Assembly: GCA_016703945.1 (NCBI GenBank)
Contig: JADJBC010000002.1
Span: 186,001-250,000 of the forward strand
DNA: 64,000 nt
Reading direction: 5' to 3'
From: Candidatus Aalborgicola danicus
Lineage (GTDB): Bacteria; Pseudomonadota; Gammaproteobacteria; Burkholderiales; Burkholderiaceae_C
Shown one piece after another: positions 43,283 to 51,876 of this stretch. How positions within the stretch are numbered: the stretch's first letter is position 1; each line of letters opens with the position of its first letter. The notes below the pieces were generated by a model. The model saw only the letters and a list, made by a program, of their open reading frames with translations. It was not told the origin of the DNA and did no database searches. Both the position numbers and the translations under genes were made by a program.

Positions 43283-44755
43283 TCATGGGTCGAACCCTTG
43301 CTCGTTTGCAGCGGTGCGGGACAGCTTGCCTGACTTCATGGTGTGTGACAGCCAGCCCATGGCCAAAACAACCACAATGGTCAGCGCATTGGCGGGTATT
43401 TGTAAATTGAAATCGACCGTACTGTGAATCAGCAAGGCTACGATGCCCATGGCCACGCCAAACGCAATACCCCTGGGTAGGCTGGAGCGGCGGCGCGCCA
43501 TTACACGCAGCACCGTGACAAGCGTCAAAACCACCAGCGCGCCCAAAATGCTCAGACCCACCAACCCATATTCGACCGCAATTTGAATGTAATCGTTGTG
43601 CGCGTAGTTGACAAAGAGACCCCCGTAATCGAGCTGCCGGTAGCCCATAAAGACATTGTAGAAACTGCCTCCCCCGGTGCCAAACACGGGGAAGTCGCTC
43701 ACGATGGGCAGTGCGTCGCGCGCCGGCTGCGATCGAACCTCAATCGACTCAGACTTGCCGCCCGCGGAGGCAGAAACCTCTGTTTCCTGAATGCGCTCCA
43801 CCACCTTCTCCAACCCAATCCAGGTTCCCACCACAAAAATGTCGATGATTACCAGGCTGGCAATCAATGCCACCGTCTGGGGTGCCGTTTTGCGTGCCAA
43901 CACCACGGCAACAAGCCCGACCACCAACATGGCAGCAAAAAATGCCGTGTTTCCCATGCGAGACCGGGTCAGCACCAGCGCAATGACCATAATGACCAGC
44001 AGCAAGCGCAGACGCATCTTGTCACTCAACACAAACTCAATGACCGCCAAGACGCGCGCCCTCCAGTCCTTGTGCGACGCCGTTTGATGCCCAAGACGGG
44101 CCAGCATCAAGCCAATGCCAACCGACAGACACATGCACAGATACCCCGCCATGTGATTCGGGTTGATAAACGACCCAAGCAAGCGCCCATGTGAAACATC
44201 GTTAAAGAAAATGGTGTATTGCGCCTTGATTGAGTAAAGCGCTGCGCCCAGAACCGCCTGCAAAACCCCACTCCATACAAGCACCTGTGCCAGGCGCTCC
44301 AGGCGCAGCCCATCGCGCACAACCAGCACTGTTACCAGAAAGACCACACCGTAAACAAAGCACAGGGCCGCCATGATGCGCGACTGAAACATATCCACCG
44401 ACAAAGTCATCCACTCTGACGGCATTTGCGCAGCGGCTGCATTGGGCGACAGTACTTGCACCCAGGCAGCTGGCAACCACACGGTTTGTAGCCACGCCAG
44501 CAGCACCATGGCCGCCAGCAAACCCAGCGGCCAACGGAAGAGGTAAAGGCGAGCCTGTGCACTCGACAACTGGTTGCGCCAAGCAACTACGGTGCCCAGC
44601 AGAAGCAACACAGCCGCCAGCACCAACAGGCCCATGGCCCACACCCGATTGCTCCCCAGCGGCAACGGAGCCCAAACCAGCAGCGCCAGCAGGCCGAAAA
44701 AGACGCCCCCGTCACCCACACCGGCGTTGTGCCCGGTTGCCGCTAGCTTGGTCAT
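43283..44755 (-). CDS. O-antigen ligase/polymerase-like membrane protein (Wzy_C)
   Basis: Predicted 490-residue membrane protein with about twelve helices. The central segment LGSFINPNHMAGYLCM and the periplasmic loop with the FGTGGGSFYNVF and YAHNDYIQIAVEYGLVGL motifs match O-antigen ligases and polymerases (the HND and GTGxGSF patterns). It may ligate or polymerise O-antigen, or act on other glycans. Divergent from the WecA-like gene with a 341-base gap. Confidence 0.83.
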   Translation of the reverse strand: MTKLAATGHNAGVGDGGVFFGLLALLVWAPLPLGSNRVWAMGLLVLAAVLLLLGTVVAWRNQLSSAQARLYLFRWPLGLLAAMVLLAWLQTVWLPAAWVQVLSPNAAAAQMPSEWMTLSVDMFQSRIMAALCFVYGVVFLVTVLVVRDGLRLERLAQVLVWSGVLQAVLGAALYSIKAQYTIFFNDVSHGRLLGSFINPNHMAGYLCMCLSVGIGLMLARLGHQTASHKDWRARVLAVIEFVLSDKMRLRLLLVIMVIALVLTRSRMGNTAFFAAMLVVGLVAVVLARKTAPQTVALIASLVIIDIFVVGTWIGLEKVVERIQETEVSASAGGKSESIEVRSQPARDALPIVSDFPVFGTGGGSFYNVFMGYRQLDYGGLFVNYAHNDYIQIAVEYGLVGLSILGALVVLTLVTVLRVMARRRSSLPRGIAFGVAMGIVALLIHSTVDFNLQIPANALTIVVVLAMGWLSHTMKSGKLSRTAANEQGFDP

Positions 44756-45096
44756 TGAACCTTCCGAAATATTTTGAGCGCAGACTGTAGCATGCAGGCC
44801 CCAAGCATCCGCGCTCAGACTACTGCGTGTTTAGCGTATTGGCCCACAGCCACACCAGAAGGCGCTGAAACAGAACCGGTTGCCACGTGGAGTAGGAGAA
44901 ATCCCAGTATTCCGTTACAATTTTTTACCCTGTTTTCCAAAGTTAGGCTCAGAACTAACGGGAACCAATAGTTGACAGCTAGGTGAGGCCACCCAATGAA
45001 ACACGAAAACACGCCACGCACACATAGTGAACACGCGCTCAACGCAGCAGACTCTGGCGTATCCCTCGCCGCGACAGTCGTGTTCAGGGGTAGCAA
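44756..45096. other. Divergent intergenic region, 341 bp
   Basis: Between the O-antigen-ligase-like gene and the WecA-like gene. It must hold both promoters, but no good -10/-35 pair stood out. A small hairpin GTTAG/CTAAC is at 44943-44959. Its right end contains the small reading frame at 44996. Confidence 0.5.
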
Positions 45097-45100
45097 GTGA
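44996..45100 (+). CDS. Possible 34-codon upstream ORF coupled to the WecA-like gene
   Basis: ATG at 44996 preceded by AGGTGAGG nine bases upstream, encoding MKHENTPRTHSEHALNAADS and 14 more residues, ending in TGA that overlaps the next gene's GTG as GTGA (45097-45100). No homologue is recognised. The coupling and ribosome site suggest translation, possibly as a leader for the WecA-like gene. Confidence 0.35.
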   Translation: MKHENTPRTHSEHALNAADSGVSLAATVVFRGSK

Positions 45101-46293
45101 TAGAGACCTTTGCCATAGCCTTGGTGCTGACTGTTGGGCTGATCCGCGCACTGATGCCAATGGCTGTCCACCTTGGGCTGGTTGACGAACCCTGTGTGCG
45201 CAAGCGCCACCACGGCGAGGTGCCACTCATTGGTGGTTTGGCAATTTATGCCGCACTGATCCCTTTGTGTTTGACCCTCTCAGCGTGGCAAGCCAACCGT
45301 GGCACCTGGCTTATGGCTCTGGGTTTTCCGCTGCTGATGGTTGGCTTGGCCGACGACCGGTGGGAGGTTTCTGCCCGCAAACGCTTCCTGCTTGAAATCG
45401 GTTGCGCGTTGGTGGCAGCCGTCTATTGCGATGTGAGGCTTTACGACATTGGCAGACTGATACCGAGTTTTGGCGGCACGTTGCTGGTGGGTGGAACCCT
45501 GGTTTGGCTGTCTATTCCTTTGACTGTGGTTGGCATGGTCGGCGTCATTAACGCCATCAACATGACGGATGGAGTGGACGGCCTAGCCGGCGGCTTGGCC
45601 ACACTGACCTTTGCAGGGCTTGCATTCCTGAGCTACCCAACCAACCCGGCAGTGGCGCTGCAACTGCTGACATTCGTTGCTGCGCTGATCGGATTTCTGT
45701 ACTTTAACTCCCGTTTTTTTGGCCGCAAACGAGCTGCAATCTTCATGGGCGATGGTGGGTCCATATTTATCGGGTTTGCCTTAGCCTGGTATCTGATCAT
45801 GCTTTCTCAAGGCAGCAATGCGGTGATCCGACCGGTTGATGCGCTATGGCTGATAGCCGTGCCGTTGCTGGACACTGGCACCATCATGTTGCGGCGCATG
45901 CGCCAAGGCAGGTCACCCTTTGCTCCAGACCGTGAGCATTTTCACCACATATTGCTGCTGTCTGGTTTTGGTGCCAGCCAAACGGTACTCATCATGCTGA
46001 CGGCGCAGCTGTGCTGCGTTCTAATTGCAGTGGCAAGCGCCCGGGCGGGAGTGCCCGAATGGTTTGTGTTTGGCCTCTTTATCGCGCTGGCAACGTTTTA
46101 CTTCACCATCATGAATTTTGCATGGAAAGTGATGAAACGCATCAAGCACTTTCGCGAGTGGGCCGGATTTGAAGACCGCCGTAGTGAGCTGCGCCAGGGC
46201 ATTGGCCGCGCATCGGGGGTGGAGAGGCGTAAAGCGCATATGCAGGATCGTGGCGAATCCACCCCAATCGAAGAGACATCAATCGGGCATTGA
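45097..46293 (+). CDS. WecA/MraY-family glycosyl-1-phosphate transferase
   Basis: 398-residue membrane enzyme that transfers a sugar-1-phosphate to undecaprenyl phosphate, starting O-antigen or related glycans. The aspartate motifs are LADDRW, NMTDGVDGLAGG and FMGDGGSIFIGF; HFHHILLLSGF is the cytoplasmic HIHH-type loop. Eleven or so hydrophobic helices. GTG start at 45097 overlaps a small upstream ORF. Fits with the galE and O-antigen-ligase-like genes as a surface polysaccharide set. Confidence 0.87.
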   Translation: MIETFAIALVLTVGLIRALMPMAVHLGLVDEPCVRKRHHGEVPLIGGLAIYAALIPLCLTLSAWQANRGTWLMALGFPLLMVGLADDRWEVSARKRFLLEIGCALVAAVYCDVRLYDIGRLIPSFGGTLLVGGTLVWLSIPLTVVGMVGVINAINMTDGVDGLAGGLATLTFAGLAFLSYPTNPAVALQLLTFVAALIGFLYFNSRFFGRKRAAIFMGDGGSIFIGFALAWYLIMLSQGSNAVIRPVDALWLIAVPLLDTGTIMLRRMRQGRSPFAPDREHFHHILLLSGFGASQTVLIMLTAQLCCVLIAVASARAGVPEWFVFGLFIALATFYFTIMNFAWKVMKRIKHFREWAGFEDRRSELRQGIGRASGVERRKAHMQDRGESTPIEETSIGH

Positions 46294-46453
46294 TTTAACT
46301 CTGTTCGTTCCGTGGGACGTGAAGGTATCTGTCGCGTGGTGACCCAGAACCCTCGTCATTGCGGCAGGCCCAACTGAATTTTGACTACGGGCCCCATCGC
46401 CTTCAAATCTGCTCTGGTCAACGCACGTGCATGGTGAGAATGCAGCTGAACGT

Positions 46454-46560
46454 TGGCGTGCAAATGGTCGCGCTACGTCTTAGCGCCTGGTGGACAGCGA
46501 CCGGACTTACCAGCGGTTCGTGCTGGCGTGCAAATGGTCGCGCTACGTCTTAGCGCCTGG
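46454..46560. repeat. 37-bp direct repeat, two copies 70 bp apart
   Basis: Identical 37-mers at 46454-46490 and 46524-46560, beginning TGGCGTGCAAATGG and ending TAGCGCCTGG. Each contains an inverted pair CGCTA-CGTCT-TAGCG. Only two units with a 33-bp spacer. Confidence 0.85.
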
Positions 46561-46629
46561 GCTTTTGCACGACGCTTGACTTCATCGTGCACTTGCTCCG
46601 CGCCGCGAACTACCGGTAAGGGCTGTGCG

Positions 46630-46861
46630 AGCCCGTCGGTCGGGCAAAGGCAACTCACCGCCGTCACCCCCTGACGTTGACGGGCGAGAGCCGGGCATCC
46701 TTTTTCTGGAGGGGGCCACCGCACACGTTAATTCCGCGAACGAACACATCAATCAACTGGCTTTGGCGGGACTGCTCGGCAAGCTGACCTTCATTGCCGC
46801 GGCCCACCGGCTACCAACCCTCAGTGCAGCCGGCTACATCGTAGAGCCAGCTGCATCGTAG
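46630..46861 (+). pseudogene. Decayed ATP-binding C-terminus of a peptidase-type ABC exporter
   Basis: In one frame SVGQRQL (46636-46656) recalls the LSGGQRQ signature. After a one-base-type shift, a second frame reads REPGILFLEGATAHVN (Walker B LFLDEA lost its acid residues: LFLEGA), SANEHINQLALAGL, then AHRLPTLSAAGYIVE (H loop kept). The spacing from signature to Walker B is four bases longer than the family's 18 codons, which fits a frameshift. Best match is the CvaB/RaxB-type bacteriocin exporters. The catalytic glutamate is gone and the rest of the transporter is missing, so it is a remnant. Confidence 0.6.
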
Positions 46862-47038
46862 TTCTCATCTACAGCCTATTTATGGGCAGGACAGTCATGA
46901 CGTATTGTTGGCGATTCCTCAAAGAATCTGCCAGCGCTTGCGCCTACTGCAGCAGCTGGAACACTAGTTCGGAGAATTCGGCCTCTTTGCAACGCGCAAT
47001 TCACCGAAACCGTTGCGCCAATGTCGTCTTTCGCCCGA

Positions 47039-47968
47039 TCAATTCATGCGGAAAGCGATGTAGCCATGCCCGCCCCGACCTCCGGGGTTGCAGTCCGAAA
47101 CGGTACCTTCGCCGCCGCCGCCTCCGCTGCCCAACGCGCCGCGCGTCGGTGGAGCTTCTTGCCCTGCAAGATTTTCTCCGCCGCCGGTGCCGCCGGCACC
47201 TTGTCTCGATGCGCCACCACCACCCCCTTCACCGGCAATATTGCGGTCCAAAGGATCTTTGCCGGCTGCGCCACCGGCCGCCACTCGCCCTGAAGCAAGC
47301 CGGCTTTCGCCCGCAGTGGCAGCCACAACGGCACTGCCCGCGGGATCAGAACCACCTTGTCCGCCGGTGGTTTGTCCGGGGCCGGAGCCACCGTGGCCGT
47401 CCTGCTTACCGGAACTTCGTTCATTCTGCGCGCGCGACGGGCGAGCATAGATCTCCGCACCCGGAGCTCCTACTATGACCTCGCCGGATGCCATGCGGAC
47501 CACGTTGCTCGGGCTACCCGTCCATCCCGGGCCACCACCAAAACCAGCGCCGCAGGCCGTTCCGCCCGGGCCACCTAGGCCGATGGTGAGTCTGTAGTCG
47601 CCCGCTGGCAGATTGACCGTTACCTGAGTATCTTTGGCTCCCGCGCCGCCGCCCCCGCCGCCGCCGCCCGTGGAGTTCTGCAGAGTGCCGCCGCCACCAC
47701 CACCACCACCGTTGGAAAGATAGGCTGTGTACCGGCCGGCCGGGATGCGCGAATCAGACGCGACGCCTCCACTAGACGACACAGTCAAGCGGCACTGTTG
47801 ATTAACCGTTTCGGCAGTGGCATTTCTGATCGTGAAGAGGCGGCGCTCCTTGTCGTAATTGGAATTGAAACAGTCCGGCAAATCAGCGCTCAAAGGCACA
47901 GGCGGAACGGTAGTACATCCAGCACCCAGGACTACCAGGAGCGACAGTGAGAGTTTGTTGAGGGTCAC
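47039..47968 (-). CDS. Glycine-rich lipoprotein
   Basis: Predicted 309-residue lipoprotein, lipobox VLGAGC (cysteine about 18). After a 75-residue non-repetitive part (PDCFNSNYDKERRLFTIRNATAETV split) it becomes glycine-rich: GGGGGGGG stretches, AGDYRLTIGLGGPGG, and ends GGRGGHGYIAFRMN, the ending typical of glycine-rich beta-roll surface proteins. No homologue with known function recognised. Base composition is more GC- and G-rich than neighbours and the surrounding 2 kb is accessory, so transfer is possible. Confidence 0.72.
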   Translation of the reverse strand: MTLNKLSLSLLVVLGAGCTTVPPVPLSADLPDCFNSNYDKERRLFTIRNATAETVNQQCRLTVSSSGGVASDSRIPAGRYTAYLSNGGGGGGGGTLQNSTGGGGGGGGAGAKDTQVTVNLPAGDYRLTIGLGGPGGTACGAGFGGGPGWTGSPSNVVRMASGEVIVGAPGAEIYARPSRAQNERSSGKQDGHGGSGPGQTTGGQGGSDPAGSAVVAATAGESRLASGRVAAGGAAGKDPLDRNIAGEGGGGGASRQGAGGTGGGENLAGQEAPPTRGALGSGGGGGEGTVSDCNPGGRGGHGYIAFRMN

Positions 47969-48400
47969 GATAAATATCCTTGGTTGAAGACATCCTTACA
48001 GGTACGGCACCAACCGAACCTAATTGGCCGGACCGCTTGGCACCCCGTGATGCCGTGCCGGAACGCCACTATCGACTTGATCATATTTTTCCTGCGTGAC
48101 GAGTTCTGTGCGGTGACACACACTTCGCGACTTCGGTTGTTTAGCACCAGACGCAGGTGGCCCGCCCAGAAGGTGTGAAAACTTGGCTGGGCCGTATAAG
48201 CTCTGGAGGATTTGTAGCCCAGCTCGACGCCATCTTTGCGCCCTTACAGCGGCTTGATGGTGACATCGATGTCCAGTACGCGGGTCAACCTGCCGATTAC
48301 CGCAATTCCTCGCGGCGCGAGAAAGTGCCTCGCTCTACATTGGCGCAGACCAGTCCCTCTTCAGTTGCGGACAGAGCTAAAAGGTCTGTCCTGCAAAGCA
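47969..48400. other. 432-bp stretch with no recognisable gene
   Basis: Between the glycine-rich lipoprotein and the YggT-family gene. Short open frames on both strands have no motif, ribosome site or family resemblance. The sequence may be degenerate coding DNA, but I see nothing I can name. Confidence 0.5.
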
Positions 48401-48967
48401 TCAAATGGCAAACAACACCGCGGCCTGAATCGACCCCAGCACAATCCCCGCCACCTGCAGGATCAGCAGCAGCACCAGCGGTGACAGGTCAATGCCTCCC
48501 ACCAACGGCACCACACGGCGAATCGGCAGTAACACGGGCAAGACAAGCCGCTCCAGGAAATCCGCGCCGACCGAACGCGTCTGCATCCACGACAGGATGG
48601 CGTAGATGATGACAAGGCCCGTCATACCCGATATCGCCATACGGGCCAACCCAAAAACGGCATAGATGCCTACCGCTACAACTGACTCACTGGCGCCCCG
48701 CAACAACCAAAGTACAGCCTGTAATGCCAGCTGCATGAGGAACGCCCCGACCAAGCTGGCCAAGTCCCAACGCCCCGCAGCAGGAATCACCCGTCGCAAT
48801 GGCAACACCAACCAGTCAGTCAACGCAAAAATGAACTTGGCCAGTGGGTTGCCCGATCGCACCGACATGGAAATGCGCTGGTACTGCATGTACAGGCGCA
48901 GCAGGCACGTACCAGCGATCAGTCCGGCAGCCACTTCCAGCAACAATGAGATGATTTGGTAGAGCAT
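48401..48967 (-). CDS. YggT-family membrane protein
   Basis: Predicted 188-residue integral membrane protein with two YggT units: LLRLYMQYQRISMSVRSGNPLAKFI and LSWMQTRSVGADFLERLVLPVLLPIRRVVP, the latter containing the conserved PIRR-P pattern. YggT proteins are linked to osmotic stress or cell division but lack a proven role. ATG at 48967 is used; an upstream in-frame ATG exists ten codons earlier. Confidence 0.86.
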   Translation of the reverse strand: MLYQIISLLLEVAAGLIAGTCLLRLYMQYQRISMSVRSGNPLAKFIFALTDWLVLPLRRVIPAAGRWDLASLVGAFLMQLALQAVLWLLRGASESVVAVGIYAVFGLARMAISGMTGLVIIYAILSWMQTRSVGADFLERLVLPVLLPIRRVVPLVGGIDLSPLVLLLILQVAGIVLGSIQAAVLFAI

Positions 48968-49073
48968 GGTATCCAATGAAAAGTGCGTCTGCATCATATC
49001 CGCAGCGCCCCTCTTAGAATCAACGGTTCTGGCTGACCAAAACCGCCTTCAATGACCCACCCTTGCACCCTCC

Positions 49074-50693
49074 ATGTCTGACAACCAACCTCTCCTGCCG
49101 CCCGACGAAAACCAGTTGATCCTTGAACGCCGCGAAAAACTCAAGGCCATTCGCCAGCGCCAGGCAGAGGGCCATGGAGTGGCCTTCCCCAACGACTTCA
49201 AGCCCACACACAAGGCTGAGGAGCTGTTTGCGGAGTACGACCCGCATTCCACCGAGATTTTGACCAGCATGGCCGTCACCGCCAAGGTAGCCGGACGCAT
49301 GATGCTCAAGCGTGTCATGGGCAAGGCCAGCTTCTGCACGCTGCAAGACGCCTCCTTTGGCCCCAGCGGTGGGCGTATCCAGATTTATGTCAAGGGTGAA
49401 GACGTGGGCGCGGAACTGTATGCCCTGTTCAAGCACTGGGACCTGGGCGACATCGTGGCCGCCGAGGGTACGGTATTCAAGACCAAGACCGGCGAACTGT
49501 CCCTGCACGCCAGCAGTATCCGCCTCCTGACCAAGAGCCTGCGGCCCATGCCGGACAAGTTCCATGGCATTGCCGACCAGGAAGTGAAGTACCGCCAGCG
49601 CTACGTCGACCTGATGATGGACGAGACCACCCGCAAGCGTTTTGTGGCCCGCAGCAAGGCGGTCAGCGGCCTGCGCGATTTCATGGTGCAACACGGCTTT
49701 CTGGAAGTGGAGACGCCGATGCTCCACCCCATCCCAGGCGGCGCCAATGCCAAACCGTTTACCACCCACCACAACGCGCTGGACCAACAAATGTTCTTGC
49801 GCATTGCGCCCGAGCTGTACCTGAAGCGCCTGATCGTCGGCGGCTTTGATCGGGTGTTCGAGATCAACCGCAACTTCCGCAACGAAGGCATCTCGGTGCG
49901 CCACAACCCCGAGTTCACGATGATGGAGTTCTACGCGGCCTACTGGAACTACCAGGACCTGATGAGTTTCACGGAAGCCCTGGTTCGCGACGCCGCCATC
50001 AAGGCCGGCGACAGTCTGCACCTGAGCTACGGCGGCAAGCCGGTGGACCTGGAAGCACCATTTGAGCGCCTGACCATCCATGAGGCCATCTGCAAGTACA
50101 CCGAAGCAGGAGAGGCCTATGAAGACGGCAGTGGCCTGAAGGTGAACAATGCCACCTGGCTGATCAACGCCCTGCGCAAGCTGGGCATGACCGAGGCCAA
50201 GCACCACCTGTCCACCCGCAGCCTGGCCAGCCTGCAGGTGCTGTACTTTGAAGAAACCGTGGAAGAGAAGCTGTGGAACCCCACCTTCATCTGCGAACAC
50301 CCGGTTGAGATCTCGCCGCTGGCGCGCGCCAGTGACAGCAAGCCCGAGGTGACCGAGCGCTTCGAGCTCTACATCACCGGCCGCGAGTTTGGCAACGGCT
50401 TTAGCGAGTTGAACGACGCCGAAGACCAGGCCGCGCGCTTCAAGGCCCAGGTGGACGCCAAGGACAGTGGCGACGACGAAGCCATGCACTACGACCACGA
50501 TTTTGTGCGCGCACTGGAGCACGGCATGCCCCCTACCGGTGGCTGCGGCATTGGCATTGACCGTTTGATGATGCTGTTGACCGACAGCCCCAGCATCCGC
50601 GACATCATCCTGTTTCCGGCCCTCGCCACGCTCCACCGCTGCGGGCGCCCCGGGGGCAAAATCGAAGGGGCGGCCCGGCGCGAATTTTTCTAA
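49074..50693 (+). CDS. lysS: Lysyl-tRNA synthetase, class II, with C-terminal insertion
   Basis: 539-residue enzyme charging tRNA-Lys. N-terminal OB fold binds the anticodon; class II motifs follow: motif 1 RYVDLMMDETTRKRFVARSK (split), motif 2 FEINRNFRNEGISVRHNPEFT (split), motif 3 GGCGIGIDRLMMLLTDS. The native end is normally PALRRE. Here PAL and RRE are separated by 17 extra residues (ATLHRCGRPGGKIEGAA), then FF. This insertion (50625-50675) does not break the frame and should lie outside the active site. Confidence 0.96.
   Translation: MSDNQPLLPPDENQLILERREKLKAIRQRQAEGHGVAFPNDFKPTHKAEELFAEYDPHSTEILTSMAVTAKVAGRMMLKRVMGKASFCTLQDASFGPSGGRIQIYVKGEDVGAELYALFKHWDLGDIVAAEGTVFKTKTGELSLHASSIRLLTKSLRPMPDKFHGIADQEVKYRQRYVDLMMDETTRKRFVARSKAVSGLRDFMVQHGFLEVETPMLHPIPGGANAKPFTTHHNALDQQMFLRIAPELYLKRLIVGGFDRVFEINRNFRNEGISVRHNPEFTMMEFYAAYWNYQDLMSFTEALVRDAAIKAGDSLHLSYGGKPVDLEAPFERLTIHEAICKYTEAGEAYEDGSGLKVNNATWLINALRKLGMTEAKHHLSTRSLASLQVLYFEETVEEKLWNPTFICEHPVEISPLARASDSKPEVTERFELYITGREFGNGFSELNDAEDQAARFKAQVDAKDSGDDEAMHYDHDFVRALEHGMPPTGGCGIGIDRLMMLLTDSPSIRDIILFPALATLHRCGRPGGKIEGAARREFF
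50625..50675 (+). repeat. 51-bp in-frame insertion at the end of lysS
   Basis: GC-rich insert whose start ACGCTCCACCGCTGCG matches, but for one base, the palindrome arm ACGCTCCGCCGCTGCG at 61361-61379 (read on the minus strand). It splits the native PAL|RRE codons of lysS. Confidence 0.6.
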
Positions 50694-50737
50694 GCCAAAT
50701 CAGCCTCTAGCCCTCGTAAAATGCGGCACATACCGCT

Positions 50738-51277
50738 ATGAAAACCGTAGCGCCGGTGGCATGGAAATTTCTCCAGGGCTACCCCCCAGAAACGCTGGCG
50801 CAGGTGCAGCAGATGCTGGACGGCGGGCGCATAGGTCCCTGGCTGCTGCAGAAATACCCCACCGCACACGGCGTGCGCACCGACCGCGCGTTGTACGACT
50901 ATGTGCAGGCGCTGAGGGCCGAGTACCTGCGCGGTGCCGAGCCACTGAGCAAAGTGGCCTTCGACGGCAAACTGCAGATCGTCCAGCACGCACTGGGCAC
51001 GCACACCACCGTGTCACGGGTTCAGGGCAGCAAGCTGAAGTCCAAGCGGGAGATCCGCATTGCCTCCCTGTTCAAAGACGGCCCACCAGAGTTCCTGCGC
51101 ATGATCGTGGTCCACGAGCTGGCCCACCTGCGCGAGCGCGCCCACGACAAAGCCTTCTACCAGCTTTGTGCCTACATGGAGCCCGGCTACCACCAGTTGG
51201 AGTTTGAGCTGCGCATGTACCTCACGCACCTGGAGTCTGGCGGTCCCCGCCTGTGGAACACTGTGGGCGCGGCTTAG
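50738..51277 (+). CDS. YgjP-like M48-type metallopeptidase family protein
   Basis: 179-residue protein with zinc motif VVHELAHLRERAHDKAFYQLC (HExxH plus third ligand, H in AHDKAF), matching the YgjP/WLM group, which is reported as a UTP pyrophosphatase or small metalloprotease. Ends overlapping the convergent DUF3820 gene by four bases. Confidence 0.8.
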   Translation: MKTVAPVAWKFLQGYPPETLAQVQQMLDGGRIGPWLLQKYPTAHGVRTDRALYDYVQALRAEYLRGAEPLSKVAFDGKLQIVQHALGTHTTVSRVQGSKLKSKREIRIASLFKDGPPEFLRMIVVHELAHLRERAHDKAFYQLCAYMEPGYHQLEFELRMYLTHLESGGPRLWNTVGAA

Positions 51278-51486
51278 CGGGGCCGCAACGGCTTGAGCAG
51301 ATCGCCCAGCCCGTTGTGGTCGATCTCATGCATGAGCGCCAGCAGGCGGCCAATTTCGCCTTTGGGAAAACCGGTGCGTGCGAACCAGGTCAGGTAGTTA
51401 CCCGGTAAATCGGCGATGACGCGCCCCTCATACTTGCCAAACGGCATGACGCGGGTCACCAGCAGTTGTAGATCTTCGGCTTGCAT
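51274..51486 (-). CDS. DUF3820 small protein
   Basis: 70-residue cytosolic protein. MPFGKYEGRVIADLPGNYL, WFARTGFPKGEIGRLLALMHEI matches DUF3820, a small domain also found in exonuclease-like proteins. ATG at 51486 fits the family. Function unknown. Confidence 0.83.
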   Translation of the reverse strand: MQAEDLQLLVTRVMPFGKYEGRVIADLPGNYLTWFARTGFPKGEIGRLLALMHEIDHNGLGDLLKPLRPR

Positions 51487-51549
51487 GGTCCAAGCATAGC
51501 GCCAACCGGCTCCAAGGCTCTTTCGAAGAGGCCGCGTCACGCGGTATTT

Positions 51550-51591
51550 GCTATCAATTCAATAGCTATCTGCGCACATTCCACGAGGGCT
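51550..51591 (+). repeat. 42-bp dispersed repeat, copy 8 (intergenic)
   Basis: Well-kept copy: head GCTATCAATTCAATAGC, tail TATCTGCGCACATTCCACGA then GGGCT. Confidence 0.85.
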
Positions 51592-51638
51592 ATGTGCCAC
51601 AATGGCTTCAACGTTTTTGCTCTGTGAGGATTTTCACC

Positions 51639-51866
51639 ATGTCCCGACCCCATGTTTGGGCCTCCAAAGTTGCCGCGCTGATCCAGGGCGGCAATACCCC
51701 GGCCGCGCTGGCACAGATCAAAGTAGCCCCGTCGGTGACCGATGTGGAGCAGCTTCGCACCTTGCTGTCCAACGCCAAGTTGCTGGCCAAGAACCCGGTG
51801 CTTGATGCGGCAACCCAGGACCAGATCACCGCACTGAAAGGCTCGCGCCTCCACCGTTCGCCCTGA
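51639..51866 (+). CDS. Small conserved-looking hypothetical protein
   Basis: 75-residue soluble protein (MSRPHVWASKVAALIQGGNT and on) with GAGGA eight bases before ATG 51639. Rich in helix-forming residues; no known domain. Ten bases before the propeptide-like lipoprotein, so perhaps same transcript. Confidence 0.6.
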   Translation: MSRPHVWASKVAALIQGGNTPAALAQIKVAPSVTDVEQLRTLLSNAKLLAKNPVLDAATQDQITALKGSRLHRSP

Positions 51867-51876
51867 GCCCTCGACC

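Noticed and set aside
44942..44960. Small hairpin GTTAG/CTAAC as a terminator
   Set aside because: Five-base stem with no T tract; too weak.
46454..46560. Direct repeats as a CRISPR array or attC sites
   Set aside because: Only two units, repeat longer than the spacer and no cas or integron integrase; no convincing attC core boxes.
48157..48609. Plus-strand open frame 150 codons long
   Set aside because: No recognisable domain, and it overlaps the well-supported YggT-family gene on the other strand.
49020..50636. Long minus-strand frame opposite lysS
   Set aside because: Antisense shadow; lysS carries all three class II motifs.
50625..50693. lysS end as a frameshift error
   Set aside because: The native RRE codons reappear after 51 bases in the same frame, so an insertion explains it better.
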